DNA from: Arthonia radiata
Lineage: Eukaryota > Ascomycota > Arthoniomycetes > Arthoniales > Arthoniaceae
DNA: 64,000 nt
Reading direction: 5' to 3'
Assembly (NCBI GenBank): GCA_002989075.1
Contig: PSQN01000016.1
Coordinates: 1,965,346 to 2,029,345 of the forward strand
Part shown: positions 34,176 through 45,066 of the stretch, one piece after another
Layout: each line of letters opens with the position of its first letter
Numbering within the stretch: the stretch's first letter is position 1
Position numbers and translations under genes: made by a program
Notes under the pieces: generated by a model
Databases searched by the model: none
Told to the model about the DNA's origin: nothing
Seen by the model: the letters and a program-made list of their open reading frames with translations, nothing else

Positions 34176-35486
34176 ATGACCGAGGATGCCAGTAATACAG
34201 TGATACAGACTGGCCTAGGCAGCTTCGCCCGTCTTCCTTTAGAACTTCGCGAGCAACTCTGGGATCTAGTATACACCAGCGCCGTTTCGCGAGCCAGCTG
34301 GACGCTGCGGCGTGAGATTTTGTCTCGGTTGGATCTGACCTTCGAGATCGCTGGCACACCGTACTCGGTATCAGGAGAAGGGAAATTGGCGCCTGCAGCG
34401 TGGCCGACCGAGATACGGGTCCACCATCAGGGAGCAGAATTCACTCCACTACATCCGGCCTTCTTCGACGTCCGCTCCGTCAACCAGGACCGACTAGACT
34501 GCTTTGTGGCGCAACCGCTTTATCTCTATCGAAGCCTTACTGTCAAAATCAAAGCGCGCAGACGTCGCGATAACTTTCACGAAGACCTACGAGCCTGCAA
34601 TTGCATACTCTTCCTGTCGAACATTTTCAACACCATCGGCAAGCGGCACAAGCTACCGCCAACAGCGATTAAATTCATACATGCAATCGACGCTGGGGTG
34701 TGGATTAATTACCGCTGGAAGGATCTCACTTTTGGCGCACCAGTCCAACCTCCTTTCGATCGCTCGCATCCAATCAACGATACATACTGGCAAGAACTGT
34801 CCTGGTTCTGGATATGCTTGCGCGCATTGGCGACACTGCGCCACTTCAGCATTCTAACCGTCACATGTCCTGCAGAAATGGAAGAGGTCAAGGAGTGGCC
34901 GGTTATAGCCGCTGAAATGCATCACATCGAAATAACGGGCATGTCCAACGTTCCCTTCGGCAGACTGAAAGGCGACCGCATGATCCAGAGCGAGCTGGAT
35001 ATGCGCATTGTATGCTTCGAGATGTGGCTCGATAGAACGTACGCAAGCGAGCTGCTTCGCAAGGAGCGCTATGCCTTTTGGAGTGACAGCTATCAGGAAG
35101 CAGCGCAGCGCCGGCTCCGCAACGCGTTGTTCGCCGATGGGAGAAGGCCGCGCTTAGTCCACGGCGCTGGGCGTAAGCTCGAACAGCAACGCCTCCTTAC
35201 GAAGATATACAACCCGCTCGGACAACCCTCCCGCGCTGTATATGCAGCCAGGATGGCAAACTGTATTGATGAAGGGCAAAAAGCTCTGAGGAAATCAGTC
35301 GGTGTTGATGCAGAGACGCACTGGTCTCCTGCGGCTTGGTTCAGGATGGAAGAGTGCAAGGCTTTCGATCCTGTCGTACCACAGTATGGAACAGCACGCT
35401 TCAAACACCAGCTAGCTCGGTGTCAGGATAGCTTGAAGGAAGAAAAGACTGAGTGCGTTCCCTGGCGGGCCCAGAACCCTACATGA
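34176..35486 (+). CDS. 2EXR-domain hypothetical protein
   Basis: Intronless, 436 aa from the first in-frame ATG. Residues about 16-30 (FARLPLELREQLWDLVY) match the start of the fungal 2EXR domain, an F-box-like helix found in large fungal families of unknown role. The family's usual continuation follows (SVNQDRLDCFVAQPLYLYRS). The rest is mixed alpha/beta with many Arg/Trp residues and no membrane segment. Such genes are typically expanded and poorly characterised; some resemble heterokaryon-incompatibility associated proteins by genome context only. No regulatory feature is evident. Confidence 0.8.
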   Translation: MTEDASNTVIQTGLGSFARLPLELREQLWDLVYTSAVSRASWTLRREILSRLDLTFEIAGTPYSVSGEGKLAPAAWPTEIRVHHQGAEFTPLHPAFFDVRSVNQDRLDCFVAQPLYLYRSLTVKIKARRRRDNFHEDLRACNCILFLSNIFNTIGKRHKLPPTAIKFIHAIDAGVWINYRWKDLTFGAPVQPPFDRSHPINDTYWQELSWFWICLRALATLRHFSILTVTCPAEMEEVKEWPVIAAEMHHIEITGMSNVPFGRLKGDRMIQSELDMRIVCFEMWLDRTYASELLRKERYAFWSDSYQEAAQRRLRNALFADGRRPRLVHGAGRKLEQQRLLTKIYNPLGQPSRAVYAARMANCIDEGQKALRKSVGVDAETHWSPAAWFRMEECKAFDPVVPQYGTARFKHQLARCQDSLKEEKTECVPWRAQNPT

Positions 35487-35997
35487 ACACAATATAATCG
35501 CAAATAGAAAGGAAGTATATGCACAAAACAAAAAGTTTAATTAGTAGTGTCACGTCAGGCAAGACACGACTGCGACAACTTTTGCTGCTCACCACATCTG
35601 CGCACATATTGCGAATTCTATTCACTGAAGTATCGCATACTAGCAGCTGAGGCTCCTCGTCGTCAAGCAGCACGTGATCAACCCGATCATGAACCTATTC
35701 CTGACATAGCGTCTTCTTGGCACGTCGCCGCGTGGTTCATTGGGCGAAAGACATTGGCTGAAGAATCGAAGCCTAAAAAACTCTTGTCGAACTTGAAAAA
35801 TGGCTTCGCCTATTTATGAGCTATCATGTTGAATGTGCAGCAGGGCCCGAGGGACGCATAATACACGTCAGCTCTAAGAAGACAAGATCGATATGGTGGA
35901 GAAGACGACCAGCACACGACAGCCATGCCTTCTCCTCCGCAACGACGCCCACTCCCAGCGCAGCAATAATCCGTTCAACCTCATCATCTAACACACA
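35487..35997. other. Intergenic, 511 bp
   Basis: Tandem spacer upstream of the BOR1-like gene. The last 120 bp are C-rich leader-like sequence. No gene seen. Confidence 0.4.
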
Positions 35998-37719
35998 ATG
36001 CCACGCGCTCTGACCATCCGCCCTGTCCTCCGCGCATTCACCCCTAACCACGCCCTCGCGCCCCTCCGCCTCCTCCGCACCGACCTCAAATCCTTCACCA
36101 CCCGCTACACCTCCGACTGGACGCTCTTCAACCAACAAATCTTCGCCTCAGCCGTCTACGTCTTCTTCACCAACCTCCTCCCCGGCATAACCTTCGCCTC
36201 CGACCTCTACGTCCTCACCGGCCAACAATGGGGCACAATCGAAGTTGTCCTCTCCACCGGGCTCTGCGGTCTCGCCTTCGCGCTGCTCTCCTGCCAACCG
36301 CTCACCATCGCTGGCGTGACCGGGCCGTTCTCAATCCTAGCTGAGAACATCTACAGCCTCTGTGTCGACAGCTTCGGTATCGACTTCCTCCCCTTTATGG
36401 CCTGGTCGCTCATTCACGCTGCGTGGATGCACATCCTCCTGGCGGTGTTCAACGCGCATGACTGGACGATGCGGTACGTGACGACGTTTAGCACGGAGAT
36501 TTTCTCGCTGCTGAATAGCGTGATCTACTTCCATAAGGCGGTGCAGGAGCTGCAGCGGGCCCATGCGAAGCTGTCGTTTGCGGGCTTCTTGTACTCGATC
36601 ATCGGGGCGGTCGGGACACTGTTGGTGGCGGTGTTCCTGTCGAGTGCAGAGAGGTGGGCGCCCTTGTTGCATCGATATGTGAGATTGGGGTTGAGTGAGT
36701 ATGCGGCCGCGATTAGCATTGTGATTTTTATCGGGGTGCCATATGCGGGTGAACTGGCGATGTTGGATAAGGATCGATTGCCGGTCAGTGCGACATTTCA
36801 TCCTACGGACCCGGAGAGAGAGACGTTCTTTGTAAGATTTTGGGAGTTACCGGTGGGATGGGTGTTTGCTGCGGTTGTGCCGGGTTTGATCATTACGATC
36901 TTGTTCTTCTTTGATCATGAAGTGTCGAGTATCATCTGCACGATTGACAGATATGTGACCAAGAAGCCTGGTGGGTTCGCGTGGGACGTCGTTTTACTGG
37001 GCTGCACGACTGCGATGTGTGGTATTCTGGGTATTCCGCCCGCGAATGGACTGCTCCCTCAAGCGCCGCTGCATTCGGAGAGCTTGATGCACGATGAAAT
37101 TGACATGGTTCAAGTGAACGAAGATGGTGTCGAGAAGGTCGTCGAAAGAAAGACTCCGCGAGTCTATGAGCAGCGATGGAGCCACTTTCTTCATGCTGGT
37201 GCCATTCTAGCGTTTGTCAGTCCTCCATTCATGCATGTCCTAGGTCTGTCCCCAACGAGCGTTCTTGCTGGACTATTCCTGTTCATGGGCGAGCAGAGTC
37301 TGTCTGTCAACCCAATATTATACCGCTTCTTCCACATTCTGACACCACCTTCGGAGCTACCAAAGCTCCCTACAAAAGTGCCTGGTTATCTGCAGGTGCA
37401 CCTTTTCACTTTGACGCAGATCGTTGTGACAGGTATCATATTCTATGTCACACTGACCGTGGCAGGTCCTGCCTTTCCGGTTATTATCATAGCATTAATG
37501 CCGATCCGTCTAAAGGTGATGAATCAAGTATGGAACCGAGAGGTGCTGCGATATGTTGATGCGTGGGCTTGTCGGGCTGGTTGTCCTGAAGATACTGAGG
37601 ATCGTAAAGATGACCAAGCGGCGGCCGACGTTGGGCGTCTTGACGATGAGGAGGCTGCCTCATTCCCGGGAGAAGGGCATGATTCGATAGATGAAAAACG
37701 GTTTGATAGACCGCCATAG
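35998..37719 (+). CDS. BOR1: Anion exchanger family transporter (BOR1-like)
   Basis: Intronless, 573 aa. SLC4/HCO3-transporter fold: N-terminal DWTLFNQQIFASAVYVFFTN, TGPFSILAEN, and a C-terminal ARFLAG-like region including LPGLSPTS-type loop (MHVLGLSPTSVLAGLFLFMG). There are about twelve hydrophobic segments, an internal loop with KKPGGFAWDVVLLG and a 60-residue acidic cytoplasmic tail. Fungal members export borate at the plasma membrane or act in vacuolar trafficking. The 5' third is strongly C-biased at third positions while the 3' part is not. The stop is only 21 nt from the PRP38 stop on the other strand. Confidence 0.93.
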   Translation: MPRALTIRPVLRAFTPNHALAPLRLLRTDLKSFTTRYTSDWTLFNQQIFASAVYVFFTNLLPGITFASDLYVLTGQQWGTIEVVLSTGLCGLAFALLSCQPLTIAGVTGPFSILAENIYSLCVDSFGIDFLPFMAWSLIHAAWMHILLAVFNAHDWTMRYVTTFSTEIFSLLNSVIYFHKAVQELQRAHAKLSFAGFLYSIIGAVGTLLVAVFLSSAERWAPLLHRYVRLGLSEYAAAISIVIFIGVPYAGELAMLDKDRLPVSATFHPTDPERETFFVRFWELPVGWVFAAVVPGLIITILFFFDHEVSSIICTIDRYVTKKPGGFAWDVVLLGCTTAMCGILGIPPANGLLPQAPLHSESLMHDEIDMVQVNEDGVEKVVERKTPRVYEQRWSHFLHAGAILAFVSPPFMHVLGLSPTSVLAGLFLFMGEQSLSVNPILYRFFHILTPPSELPKLPTKVPGYLQVHLFTLTQIVVTGIIFYVTLTVAGPAFPVIIIALMPIRLKVMNQVWNREVLRYVDAWACRAGCPEDTEDRKDDQAAADVGRLDDEEAASFPGEGHDSIDEKRFDRPP

Positions 37720-37740
37720 ACTTGCTTGCCCTCTACCTCC

Positions 37741-38490
37741 TCACCCACTCTCATCGCTGTGCGCATAGCCGTTCCGCATCTCCACACTTGAGCTTCGCCG
37801 TCTCTTGATGCGTGGACGTGAGCTGCCTCGCGACTCCACGCTCCCACTCCTCGACCCATCACTGCTCCCTTCACGGCTGTTTTGCTCTTCGTCGAGGAGG
37901 TATTGGCACGGGCTGACGCGCTCCTCCAGCTTGTCTTGTTCCTCCAAAACGTTTCTCGCGGTCAATTGCCAAAATGTAGTACTGCACACTCTTGGTTCAG
38001 TCAACAACTTCCAAACAAACTCATCCACGAACGACAATCGCCAACCTCCAGATGATGACCTGACCTTAATCTTCCTCTTATCCATCAGCAGCGGCTCCAG
38101 CTTCCTGTAGACAGCCGCATGATCTTCACTCGTGAGTCTCACATAGAATGCGATGACGGCCCTTGCATACTTGAAATGCTCTCCAGTTGCATTGAGGTAG
38201 AAATCCATAATCTCATCCTCGATCCCAAGCTGTAGCATCTTCAAGATGATGCAGATAAAAGGGCTGGCACGCTCGTTCACGACACCAGATACGGCGCGTA
38301 GATTGACCATTCTGTCCAAGATTGTTGCGGCATTGACTCCAAACATTTGCTCTTTGAAGTAGTACGAAGAAACTATTCTGTTACGAACACCCTCTTCCAG
38401 CAGTAAGTGAGGGGGTGCACCTCGAATCAAATGGCCAACGTAGCCTCGGTCATCAAGCATGCGGTCAGCGGTGGCGCGATGAGTCGCCAT
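37741..38490 (-). CDS. PRP38: Pre-mRNA-splicing factor 38
   Basis: Intronless, 249 aa from the ATG opening MATHRATADRMLDDRGY, which aligns with the usual fungal N-terminus; an upstream in-frame extension to 38631 is not expected in orthologues. PRP38 family signatures: VRNRIVSSYYFKEQMFG, SPFICIILKMLQLG, EHFKYARAVIAFYVRLT, LEPLLMDKRKIK and DEFVWKLLT. The tail is an Arg/Ser-rich stretch ending in Asp/Glu. PRP38 enters with the tri-snRNP and is needed for spliceosome activation, including U4/U6 unwinding. The helix FGVNAATILDRMVNL is more diverged than usual. Confidence 0.93.
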   Translation of the reverse strand: MATHRATADRMLDDRGYVGHLIRGAPPHLLLEEGVRNRIVSSYYFKEQMFGVNAATILDRMVNLRAVSGVVNERASPFICIILKMLQLGIEDEIMDFYLNATGEHFKYARAVIAFYVRLTSEDHAAVYRKLEPLLMDKRKIKVRSSSGGWRLSFVDEFVWKLLTEPRVCSTTFWQLTARNVLEEQDKLEERVSPCQYLLDEEQNSREGSSDGSRSGSVESRGSSRPRIKRRRSSSVEMRNGYAHSDESG

Positions 38491-39647
38491 GTCGTCGGTC
38501 GGTTGTACTTGTCGACGGTGGTGAGGTGTAGGTAGCAGGAGCTTGTGTCCTGTGTGTTGTGAGACTAGTACTGCTTCTACGTCGTCGAGGTGTGTGATGA
38601 GCGAGTGTATGTCGGGTTTGTCGTCGTTCAACGGTTGTGTTTCAGTGAAGGAGATTTGATTAGGAAATTATTATAAATAGGCAGTAGACAGTTGACGGAG
38701 CACGTGACTATGGCGTTAGTCCCGGACTTCGGATCGTAGGGCTAGTAGCTCTGAAATCGCCCCCTCCCTAAAACATGGCACTTAGGGGCGTTCCAGCAGA
38801 CTCGTTAGATAGATACTTAAATACATTAGGTTGATCCCTGAGGCGCCTTCTAAAACACATTGGACGACCTTGACCTCACGCAGCTGATGACAGTCATTAA
38901 AGCTGGCATCGTACTCGTCACCACCGACTTGCTCGCTAAGTGTGGCTAAGCAATGCCCTAAGTCAGAGCAAATGCTCAAGCATGAAGGAGCCAATATGAA
39001 CGCCAGAGGTGTCGATCGAGCAACGCGACTGAAGAGGAATAGCTCTGCTTGCATTTGGCAAGGACAGCAAGAGTTGCAGAATACGCTTGATGCTGGAGCA
39101 AATGCCAGTAACAGAAACAAACACAAACGGACGTGATATCGTGCGAGAAGAGCGAGTCAAGGGTGCTTCAGAGGAGTACAACTATCCGCAACGTCGATGA
39201 TGCAGGTATGATACCCATGTTCTGTGCAATGAAATATTAAGGCGGGTTTTTGACTATAGAGGTATTATCATTACTGGCAGCAACCCTAACCAACGTGATA
39301 CGAAGGGATGATCAGTACTTTCTTGTGTCAACGCACGCAACGACGAGGAGAGAAATGAATCCCCCATGAGGAAAGACGCGAAGACTTCCAAAGACGGCGA
39401 GGGGGCTCGGAATTAGTACACGCATCTTGCAGAGCACCCGAATTTATCACGCCCATTCTCCGTCACAGGCATGAGACAGCAACTTCACCGAGATCAGTCT
39501 TGACTAGGTCATGACTGCTACTAGATGACCTAATCACTAAATGCGAGAGCTGCAGACAAGATTTCTGAGCTTTGTGCCGTCAACATAAGGTATCTTTCGC
39601 TCCTATGTCGGCCGGCTTCTTCGAACGCTGATGACAACGAGCGCCAT
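38491..39647. other. Intergenic, about 1.16 kb
   Basis: Promoter of PRP38 at the left. An open frame at 38782-39126 (minus) with a signal-like start lacks an ATG. No gene called. Confidence 0.4.
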
Positions 39648-40010
39648 CTATGACGGCTTATAAGTCGAGTCCTCTTCCCCGGCGTTCGCGCCCCCATCAG
39701 CGACCGTATCCGCGGTGCTCACGCCGCCGTCCTTGGCAGTGCCGCCAACTATTGCGATCGTGTCAGCATCTCATTCGTATCCATCGTCCTGACGTGACGC
39801 CAGCAGCTGGCCAACATACCTCCATAGATCTCATTGTCAGCCTTGGCCTTCTTGTCCTTGGCCTCAGTGACGCCGTAGTTCTTGCCGTCGTCGGATGGAA
39901 GGTCCTTAGTGGCTGAGCGGGTGCCCTTGCTTGGTGCGTCTGGTCCTTGTTAGCTGCCACATTACTCCAGGCGTGTCCGCTGTTTCTCAGGAAGGAATCG
40001 TACCTGACAT
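39648..40010 (-). CDS. 75-residue acidic hypothetical protein with a 7-nt first coding exon
   Basis: Three coding exons, 40010-40004, 39939-39820 and 39748-39648 (75 aa). The first holds only ATGTCAG. Donor GTACGA, acceptor ACCAG (a CTAAC branch site lies just upstream), donor GTATGT and acceptor AATAG keep a single frame. An alternative acceptor six nt earlier would add Gly-Pro. The product is hydrophilic, rich in Asp, Lys, Gly, Ala and Thr, with DLPSDDGKNYGVTEAKDKKAK centrally, and ends DSTYKPS. No signal, membrane helix or cysteine. I do not recognise it; such small hydrophilins are often stress-induced, which is inference. Confidence 0.6.
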
Positions 40011-41108
40011 GATTGTGCGTGCTGCTTTGATCTTTGGTCCGGTTGATTGCCTGGATGTCTGAGTAAAGCGTTGCGAAAGCTGCTGGATGATGTTATGTAG
40101 AGCTTTCAAAGACGTGGGCGGAGATGCATCTCCTCCAGCTACCAGGAGCAGCTTTACAAAAGTTGGATAGAGTTTCCCCACTGACGTACCGGACCCTTGT
40201 TCTATGGCAACTTGCAAGCTATGTGCGGGGACGCAGTACGTATTTCTGTGAACTCACTTTGGCCCTAGAACGCTGCTACAAGCTTTGGGCTGTAGTGCTA
40301 GAGAGCTCGATGAGCTGCATCGTCATTGTTGCTCGTGCTGTACCTGAAGCGCGTCCAGATCGCTTTGGTTCTTACATGTGGATACGTCGTGATGATGAGA
40401 CGTGCAAATTTACAAGTTACTGCTGCACCATAGTAAGATTTCTTTGCTACCGCCAGAGCAATGTGTAAGGCGCCGCGTCCTCGAGGGCGACGCGGTTCTG
40501 AGTCCACGAGTTCACGCTATCGGCGGGAGCTAGCGCTAGCGCTCTTTTGGAGGCTCTCCACCAAAACTCAGATCTCGCGAACAACAGCAGCAATTAATTA
40601 ATGCCTACAACACTGGCCTGCGCACCAACCCAAATTTCGCTGAAAATCACGAAAATATCATTTTCAGAACGCTAGCGTGGGTGTGAGAGCAGCTACAGGC
40701 AATCTGTCTTTCGAGATGGTCAAAACTCAGCTAGCGCGCGTCTAGCGCTTAGGCGCCTCGAGCGCACGGACATTGTCGTCCGGTCAACGCGGTAAACAAT
40801 CTTTGCGCTCGATGCCTCCATTCACACTGTGAGCGGCGAAAGAGTTCCTCGAACGACTCACAAAATGCACCTGTAGTGACAAATCATATGTGGAAAAGCG
40901 TTGAAACACTGCTCCTGCTACCACGCCACATCTCACGCCAGGACCACAACCCTCCGCGCCCTTTCCAACCGTCGTGCAGCGCTCCCACGCTCATCAAGAA
41001 CCGCCACGCAGCGATGAGTCCCTAAACTTACAACTCAAACGCCCCCGACCAGGCCGCCTTCCAGCGTCGCTGTCGCCTGTCAACCCTCAAGCCATCCAGC
41101 ACGACGAA
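40011..41108. other. Intergenic, about 1.1 kb, with CTAGCG word cluster
   Basis: Divergent spacer. Five copies of CTAGCG lie at 40530, 40536, 40672, 40731 and 40742; the first two form AGCTAGCGCTAGCGCT, which contains 12-bp perfect palindromes. No gene seen. Confidence 0.45.
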
Positions 41109-41690
41109 ATGCTACTCACCCAACCCCAAATCGCCACCGCGCTCTCCTCCTTCATAATCCTCCTCTTCACCTCCCTCCTCTTCCTCTCCGGCTACATCCT
41201 ACAACAGCGCACCGTTGAATCCCTTCAAACCGCCATTCGACCTCGGATCCAAGCCCTAAAAGCCCTCCCACAAGCGCAATATCCACAAGCGCAAGTACCG
41301 ACAGTAGCGGTGGCATTCGGAGACGCGGGCGCAGCAGTCCGACTAAGCGCGCAAGAGACGAGAGGGGATGTGCTTGATGACGACGCGGAGGAGGATGTGT
41401 ATGAGTATTTGGAGCGGCCGGCCGTGGATTGGGCTGTGGGTGAGGGTGATGAGTTGGGGGGGTGGAGGGGAAGGGACAGTGAGGAGGATGACGGGGGGTT
41501 GAGGGGTGTGGAGGTCGATGCTGCGGGAAAGCGGACGAGAGAAGAGACAGGTGGAATTGAGGGGAGTGGGACCGGGAGCAGAAGAGGGAAACTGAGGAGT
41601 CTGGACGATTGGGCGTATTCGGATGAGAGTGAGGGGCAGAAGCGGATGAGAGAGGGCGTGGGCGTTTTGGATAGGTGGACGCAGTCTTGA
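41109..41690 (+). CDS. Single-pass membrane protein of unknown function
   Basis: Single-exon frame of 193 aa from the first in-frame ATG. The start MLLTQPQIATALSSFIILLF leads straight into one N-terminal membrane helix (about 8-30) followed by GYILQQRTVESLQTAIRP. This looks conserved in character, unlike the downstream region. The remaining 140 residues are disordered, strongly acidic (Asp/Glu/Gly rich) with a WAYSDE segment. Probably a signal-anchor protein with a short luminal end. The 5' part is C-rich, the 3' part purine-rich on this strand. Function unknown. Confidence 0.7.
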   Translation: MLLTQPQIATALSSFIILLFTSLLFLSGYILQQRTVESLQTAIRPRIQALKALPQAQYPQAQVPTVAVAFGDAGAAVRLSAQETRGDVLDDDAEEDVYEYLERPAVDWAVGEGDELGGWRGRDSEEDDGGLRGVEVDAAGKRTREETGGIEGSGTGSRRGKLRSLDDWAYSDESEGQKRMREGVGVLDRWTQS

Positions 41691-42009
41691 GGAGCTTGGC
41701 TCCGCGCCTGCGACGAAGGACAAACAGGGATGGCCGTGTTCACGCTTTATGACCCAGATGCGCAAAAGAAAGCAACACAGAGCAAGAGAGCATCAAGCGA
41801 GCCCAATGTCCAGGTGACAAGGGTCGTTACGAAGGTATCTGCCGTAGATGGTACGCTTTTGTGGTGGTCCAATACATGCCGGACACTAAGCGTCGCCCAA
41901 TAACGCTGATGCAATTTTCAATCAGTCCGGATCGCCAACGCAGGTCCCATGCAAATGCTCGTCATAACAGCGTCAATGTTCGTACTTTTGCCTCGTCTCA
42001 CCGGTGCGC
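41691..42009. other. Convergent intergenic spacer, 319 bp
   Basis: Between the stops of the membrane protein and MFS genes. Nothing recognised. Confidence 0.4.
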
Positions 42010-43897
42010 CTAGTGATCGTTTCGCGCGACCTCCGGAGCACCATCCTGCTCACTGCTCCTTGCGTCCGCTGCATCGACTTCGTCCAAAAAGACGCCCTTG
42101 CGCAGCGCAAAACTCAACAACAACGCCACGCCGAAAGCCGACGCCAGACAAGCAAACACCGTCTGCCTGAACTTGTCGTTCGTGGCCGCAAAGATGCCGT
42201 TAAAGATAAGTGGTGAGATGATTCTACCGATCGCGTGGAGCAACCCCGTGGCACCCAGTAACTGCCCAGTCCGGTCGTGGGGTACGTGCTTCGTCAATGC
42301 TGACTGCAGCGTCGGCGATGCAATTCCACCCAGCGACGCGACAACGCCAGATAGCGTAAATATCTCCGGTCTGCGCGCCAAAGTGTAACCCAGATATCCG
42401 AGCGTGTCCAGGGCGACGGCAGCACGGATGAGATTGAGATCAAGGCTGTCGCAACCTTTGGAATTGGTGTTCTTTTCTTTGCTGTGCTTACCGCGGAAAA
42501 TCCTTGTCAGGAGAGGGAGAGCGACAACAAGCATGAGTACTCTGCATGTGTTCACAATTGATATGAAATCGCCCTGTTGCGCTGCGTCCCAGTGGAATTG
42601 CTTGCGTACGTAGATGGTTACGACGCTCATGGCGCCCATGGCGACCCCGAACACGATGAAGTCGACGGCGGCTAGGATTATCAGGTTCATTCGAACAGCC
42701 ATGGAGGAGCCTGGTCCTGACGGATAGAGCGTCTTGAGTGGTCTGAACACGGCCTTGAGCGCAGTGAGTGGGTACCAGACTTGTTTTGTAGAGTTATCAT
42801 TTTGCGCAGCACGTTCCGCTGACTGCTGTTTGGAGCGCCTCTCCCGAGCTGCAAGCTGCCTGCGCTTGGAAAGAGACTCCGGGATGACAACTGCCAGGAA
42901 GAAAATGAAGACCAGGTGGCAAACCAGTGCGAATATGAACACAGTCGCCAGGGTGTGAGTGAGTCTGATCAACTCAGATGCCAGAAGCGGTCCGAGTGCA
43001 ATGCCACTAAACAGGCAGCCGTGGAAATATCCAAAAGCAACGTTTCGTCTGGACGGCGCAGTCGTATCAGCAGCGTAGGCGTTGCTAAGCGCCATACCAG
43101 CAATGAAGGAGCCTCCGAGCCCTTCGAAGAACCAGCCGATCCACAGCAGGTATACGTTGAATGTTTGCGGGTATAGTGCTGCATATACTGTCAAGACCTC
43201 CATGACGAGTGACCCGCTGATGACTGCAATCATAATGGTCTTGCGGCCATAGTAGTCTGATAGCTCCCCGATCTTTGGACTTGTAATCGCGGACAGCACG
43301 CCAGAAATAAGGCTGCCGCTGGCTAGAAAGCTTGCGGCTCTTCGCTCGATGACTGGCTCAGTGCATCTGCTATCGTCCTGGCCGAACATAATTGGCGCAA
43401 ATGGGATGTTTGGGTTCTTGTAAGCGAGGTCTGTGTAGTAGTCCCGACACAGTAGGTCTTGTATCAGATTGATCTTGGGTACGAGCGTACCGCCGAAAGC
43501 GATTGTGTAGAAGAGGAATGGCGCGAGTATCCACCAGATCTGTCGCCTTGTCAGCCGCTTCTGAGCTTGATATGTCCACATGTATGTGACTTACAGACGG
43601 CCGCTTGTACCAAGGAAGGCCCTCAAAGTCCTTGTAGCCAGTCCATTCCTCGTCCTTCTGCTCGGCGGGTGACTGCTCACCGACGCCTGCCTCAGCCGCA
43701 GCACCGTCCTTCCGCTTTGCAAGTAGCGGTGTCTGTTCGTCCTCTTCGACGTGATGACCGTGGATTCCACCTCTTGCAATGAGCGCAGCATGCTCGGCGC
43801 GATGGACGTCACCTGCATGGCTTGAAGTCGAGCTTGTTTGGTGCAAACGCTGCTCTACATCGGCTTCTGCGTCGATAATGCCTTCATTAGGATCCAT
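42010..43897 (-). CDS. Major facilitator superfamily transporter (TetA/HIAT1-like)
   Basis: Two exons, 43897-43595 and 43539-42010 (610 aa). The 55 nt intron (GTAAGT, branch CTGAC, acceptor GACAG) joins RPS to IWWILAPFLFY, entering the first helix. A 100-residue acidic, Gln-rich cytosolic N-terminus precedes twelve predicted helices. The motif-A loop after helix 2 reads GELSDYYGRK. GGSFIAGMALSNAYAADTT in helices 4-5 and a charged central loop (about 300-350) rich in Arg/Gln follow. Relatives are annotated as tetracycline-resistance-like or hippocampus-abundant-transcript transporters; substrate unknown. The gene runs towards the acidic membrane-protein gene. Confidence 0.9.
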
Positions 43898-44423
43898 TAT
43901 AGCTGTCGGATAATCTCGATAATCGAGTGTGGCGTCAGAATGACCTCGTTGAAGCTAGAATGCGCCGTCGAACTTTGAATGCACTGACAGGACGACGGGT
44001 GTTACGAGGACAACGAGCACATGGTTGAAGTATTGCTATCAGACAGCACGACTGATAAATGGTAAATGAGCGACATGCGTGGCGTAAGCGAGATAGGAGA
44101 AGTACTAGAAACAGCGTGGTTGGTAATCGATGCGGGATGAGATGAAGGTTGACCAAATCAGACGAAAGTTTGTCCGGTTCGTGGACGTCACCGATCCCGG
44201 AATCTGGGTCCCTAATACCGACGCCGTCTCAGGTACTGGGGCCAAACCTTGGGGCCTCCTTGTGCCGAGGCTGTGGGTGTGGCAGGGCGTTCATGAGCCT
44301 CCCCCGAATCCCAATCTTCGACGACGTGGACGACCTCCCTGACGTGTTTGCTTACATATCAGCGCTACGATTTCGAGATTTGCGAAAGTGTTGTCGACCA
44401 TCGATGCAGGCCCAATACAGCTT
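43898..44423. other. Intergenic, 526 bp
   Basis: Tandem minus-strand spacer upstream of the MFS gene. Nothing recognised. Confidence 0.4.
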
Positions 44424-45066
44424 TCATCGCGCTTGCAACACCTTCGGCTCAACCACGCCTTCCGGCTCGATGCGCTCTTGTGGATGCTCTCCCGGAAGCT
44501 CCGCTCTCTCGCTCGCTATTTGCGCACTCCGTCTTGATTGCTGATAGATGCGCCTGCGCATCCTCACAACGCAGTACAACAGTGCAACAGCCGAGGCGAT
44601 GCCCACCGCTGCACCGGTTGCAATTCCAGCGATGGAAACCGCCACTGAGGCCTTTTCCTTGCGGCGCTTGTGGCACAGAAGTCGGCGTCTAAGTGCAAAT
44701 CATTAGCTTGGGGCTTCCTGCGCAAGTGTAATAGACTTAGTGAGTTTGAAGAAACTCCTGCAGAGGCGAGCACAAGGCAGCACGTCCTTGTTTACCGCTT
44801 ATTGTAGGGTACGCGCGGCATGAACTAACAGTCGTGACGCCCGTCCCTGAATCTGTTGACAGCATGGTCGAGGTCGTGTTGGCGATGAAAGGATAAGGGG
44901 ACGTGACCACGTAAATAACGCCGTTTGTTCCTGACGAGTATGTCTTGCGGAGGATTGAAGTTGGCCCAACGCCGGTCGGGAGCACTAACGTTGCAACGGC
45001 GCTCACAGGCTGGTAAGTAACCCGGGTGCTATGAGGTGGTAGTAGTGTACCAGAAGCCGCTCTCAT
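44424..45066 (-). CDS. Single-pass membrane protein, tandem paralogue 1; possible frameshift
   Basis: Exon 1 (45066-44830, 79 codons) encodes a Val/Thr-rich ectodomain with LPTGVGPTS. A 141 nt intron (GTTAGT donor, CTAAT branch, CTTAG acceptor) leads to exon 2 at 44688 with TPTSVPQAPQGKGLSGG. In the paralogue at 45756-46694 GLSGG runs directly into the membrane helix. Here the helix (VSIAGIATGAAVGIASAVAL), basic stop-transfer cluster and acidic tail lie in a frame one nucleotide away, ending at 44424. So either a small extra splice event, a real frameshift or a sequence error is present. An alternative donor (GTAAAC near 44790) spliced to the CCTCAG at 44648 also reaches the helix frame but loses the stalk. 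Confidence 0.5.

Noticed and set aside
38782-39126. Minus-strand frame with a signal-peptide-like start
   Set aside because: The frame opens with TTG, not ATG, and the rest has no features.
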